A stretch of DNA of 64,000 nt from positions 620,001 through 684,000 of the forward strand of contig NZ_CDGG01000001.1 of NCBI RefSeq assembly GCF_000821065.1, given 5' to 3'. This document shows, piece after piece, positions 62,901 through 64,000 of the stretch. The stretch's first letter is position 1. Each line of letters opens with the position of its first letter. Below the pieces are notes generated by a model. The model did no database searches. It had not been told where the DNA came from and was given only the letters and a program-made list of their open reading frames with translations. Both the position numbers and the translations under genes were made by a program. The DNA comes from Oceanobacillus oncorhynchi (GTDB taxonomy: Bacteria; Bacillota; Bacilli; Bacillales; Amphibacillaceae).

Positions 62901-63600
62901 TTATTTGTTAAGTCTGGATGCTTTTGATAATAAATACTTATAATAATCTGTTCGTAATAAAACTGCATCAGTTCTCATTTTTTGTATGCCTGGCGCTCCA
63001 TTAACTTCAAATAAATATATGTCGCCGTTGGTATCCACCCCAAAATCTATACCCATTGTCATTAATTTAGTATCTCTTAATTCTTCCACTTTAATTGCAA
63101 TTTCGTATCCCAATTTCTCTAACCTTTCAAGGATATCATCAGCTTTTTCTTTATAGTATGTTTTGAAAAAAACATCGGGATCTGAAGCGCCTCCTCCTTG
63201 GCTGACGTTCGAAGTTACTTTTTGACCAAGGCCTATGCGTATAACTATTTCAGGTATAGTCCACTCTCCTTTTCTATTTTTTTCAAGGTGTACCCGACAG
63301 TCAAAAGGATTTCCATTTGGTGTTGTGGAATTTATAAATTTTTGGACAATATATTTCCTCTTAGATACTATTTCTTGGGTATAAAATTGATTAAGTTTGT
63401 CCAAAGAAACAATTTTTTTATCTTGTTGATAACTAAGTTCATATTGGTTTTCATTTTGTTTACTTACTTTATAAATTCCCTGTCCTTTTTGTCCATTAGC
63501 TGGTTTAATAATAACTGTACGATATAGGTTTAAAAACTCTTCTACTACTGAAAAAGAGGTGCAATCTTCAAATGGAATAAGATACTTTTTAAAATGAAGA
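62901..63600 (-). pseudogene. YheC/YheD family ATP-grasp gene, 5' end removed by an IS
   Basis: Very similar to the 60908-61933 copy. The frame can be read from about 63600 (HFKKYLIPFEDC) through VIIKPANGQKGQGIYKVSK, PFDCRVHLEKNRKGEW and MGIDFGVDTNGDIYLFEVNG to the stop. The first third, with the start codon, is missing. Similarity ends where IS3-like sequence begins. A TTG at 63404 could serve as an internal start but would leave out the ATP loop. Confidence 0.85.
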
Positions 63601-63672
63601 TGGATCTATGTCAATAAATTGGACAATAGAAATGGTGAATTTTTTAATTTCCTACCGCGCTCCGCTTGCTCC

Positions 63673-63722
63673 CCTCTGTGTTAAAGGAAGGGGAAAGTAC
63701 GCCCCTTCCTTTAACACAGAGG
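63673..63722. other. Long perfect hairpin inside the IS
   Basis: CCTCTGTGTTAAAGGAAGGGG and its exact complement are separated by 8 nt, a 21-bp stem. It is located between the transposase stop codon and the IS end. It may end transcription from the transposase gene or block entry from outside. Confidence 0.7.
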
Positions 63723-63736
63723 CTAATGATATTCTT

Positions 63737-64000
63737 CTATGAAGCTATCTTGCGCAGATACATTTTCTCATACGCTATTGGTGATATATATCCAATCGTT
63801 GAGTGAATTCGCTTGGAATTATAAAATGTCATGATGTAAGAAAAGATACTACGCTTTGCTTCTTCTCGGCTTTGATAATCTTCATGAAAGATTAATTCTT
63901 TCTTAATCACACTATGAAATGATTCGATACAAGCATTGTCATAACAGTTGCCTTTCCGGCTCATGCTTGTGATGATATGATGTTTTCTTATTAGTGCTTG
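63737..64000 (-). CDS. IS3-family transposase OrfB, C-terminal part (window edge)
   Basis: The last 87 residues of an IS150/IS3-type integrase-fold transposase, open to the window edge. MSRKGNCYDNACIESFHSVI with the following KKELIFHEDY carries the last Glu of the DDE triad, then FSYIMTFYNSKRIHSTIGYI and SPIAYEKM, all typical of the family. Confidence 0.92.
   Translation of the reverse strand, partial: QALIRKHHIITSMSRKGNCYDNACIESFHSVIKKELIFHEDYQSREEAKRSIFSYIMTFYNSKRIHSTIGYISPIAYEKMYLRKIAS

Larger units (their letters stand above)
63601..64000 (-). mobile_element. IS3-family insertion sequence, one end (runs off the window)
   Basis: Begins where the truncated YheC/YheD gene stops, with the terminal-type sequence TCAATAAATTGGACAATAG. 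It contains the 3' part of a DDE transposase gene and a long perfect hairpin. The other end and target duplication lie outside the window. Confidence 0.75.

Noticed and set aside
1-64000. CRISPR array, tRNA or rRNA genes
   Set aside because: No regularly spaced repeats and no tRNA cloverleaf or rRNA-like sequence was noticed; the repeats present are dispersed hairpins.

Overview
The window is a low-GC Firmicute chromosome segment. Gene content and order (murA, spoIID, spoIIQ, spoIIID, mbl, flhO, flhP, fabZ) match the sporulation/shape/flagellar neighbourhood of Bacillus subtilis. The very acidic secreted proteins, the glycine-betaine transporter and a group II intron point to a salt-tolerant Bacillaceae such as Oceanobacillus or Virgibacillus. 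The genus is an inference; the family is well supported by gene order.

Layout. 1-592: 3' end of murA and its terminator. 648-2519: a complete group II (IIC-like) intron with its reverse transcriptase, sitting directly behind that terminator. 3095-12906: a dppABCDE-ykfABCD operon for import and breakdown of murein peptides, placed between murA and spoIID. 13479-16667: spoIID, spoIIQ and spoIIID. 16878-22519: a TetR regulator, then an NCS1 permease, a DUF917 protein and a hydantoinase/oxoprolinase-type protein, lying between spoIIID and mbl. 22771-27368: mbl, flhO, flhP, an EpuA-like protein, fabZ and a small lipoprotein. 27520-30724 (minus): opuA betaine transporter in the order C-B-A. 31438-35379: a two-gene RND efflux system. 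35553-40786: a small membrane protein, zwf, an Rpn-type nuclease, a split ThrE-type exporter and another membrane protein.

41175-60692 is a cell-surface glycopolymer locus: a TagO-like initiating transferase, a nucleotide-sugar dehydrogenase, GalU, three glycosyltransferases, an ABC-2 permease, an ATPase carrying two complete nucleotide-binding domains, two long helical-repeat/GT2 glycosyltransferases and three ATP-grasp ligases. Two of the ligases carry a degenerate acylphosphatase-like domain. The combination suggests a polysaccharide decorated with amino acids or peptide, comparable to teichuronopeptide. 60908-63600 (minus) holds three YheC/YheD-type ATP-grasp paralogues: one intact, one lacking its ATP-binding segment, one cut by an IS3-family element that runs off the window.

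Two less expected signals lie in non-coding DNA. Between galU and the first glycosyltransferase is a compact locus that looks like a type I toxin-antitoxin module: a 42-codon basic/hydrophobic peptide with an optimal ribosome binding site in a folded leader, and a convergent antisense RNA with a consensus promoter and a perfect 14-nt complement to the start of the coding region. Second, the intergenic spaces carry two families of structured repeats: about 125-260 bp palindromes whose arms co-vary, and short hairpins with a conserved 11-nt loop and co-varying stems. No rRNA, tRNA or CRISPR array was seen.
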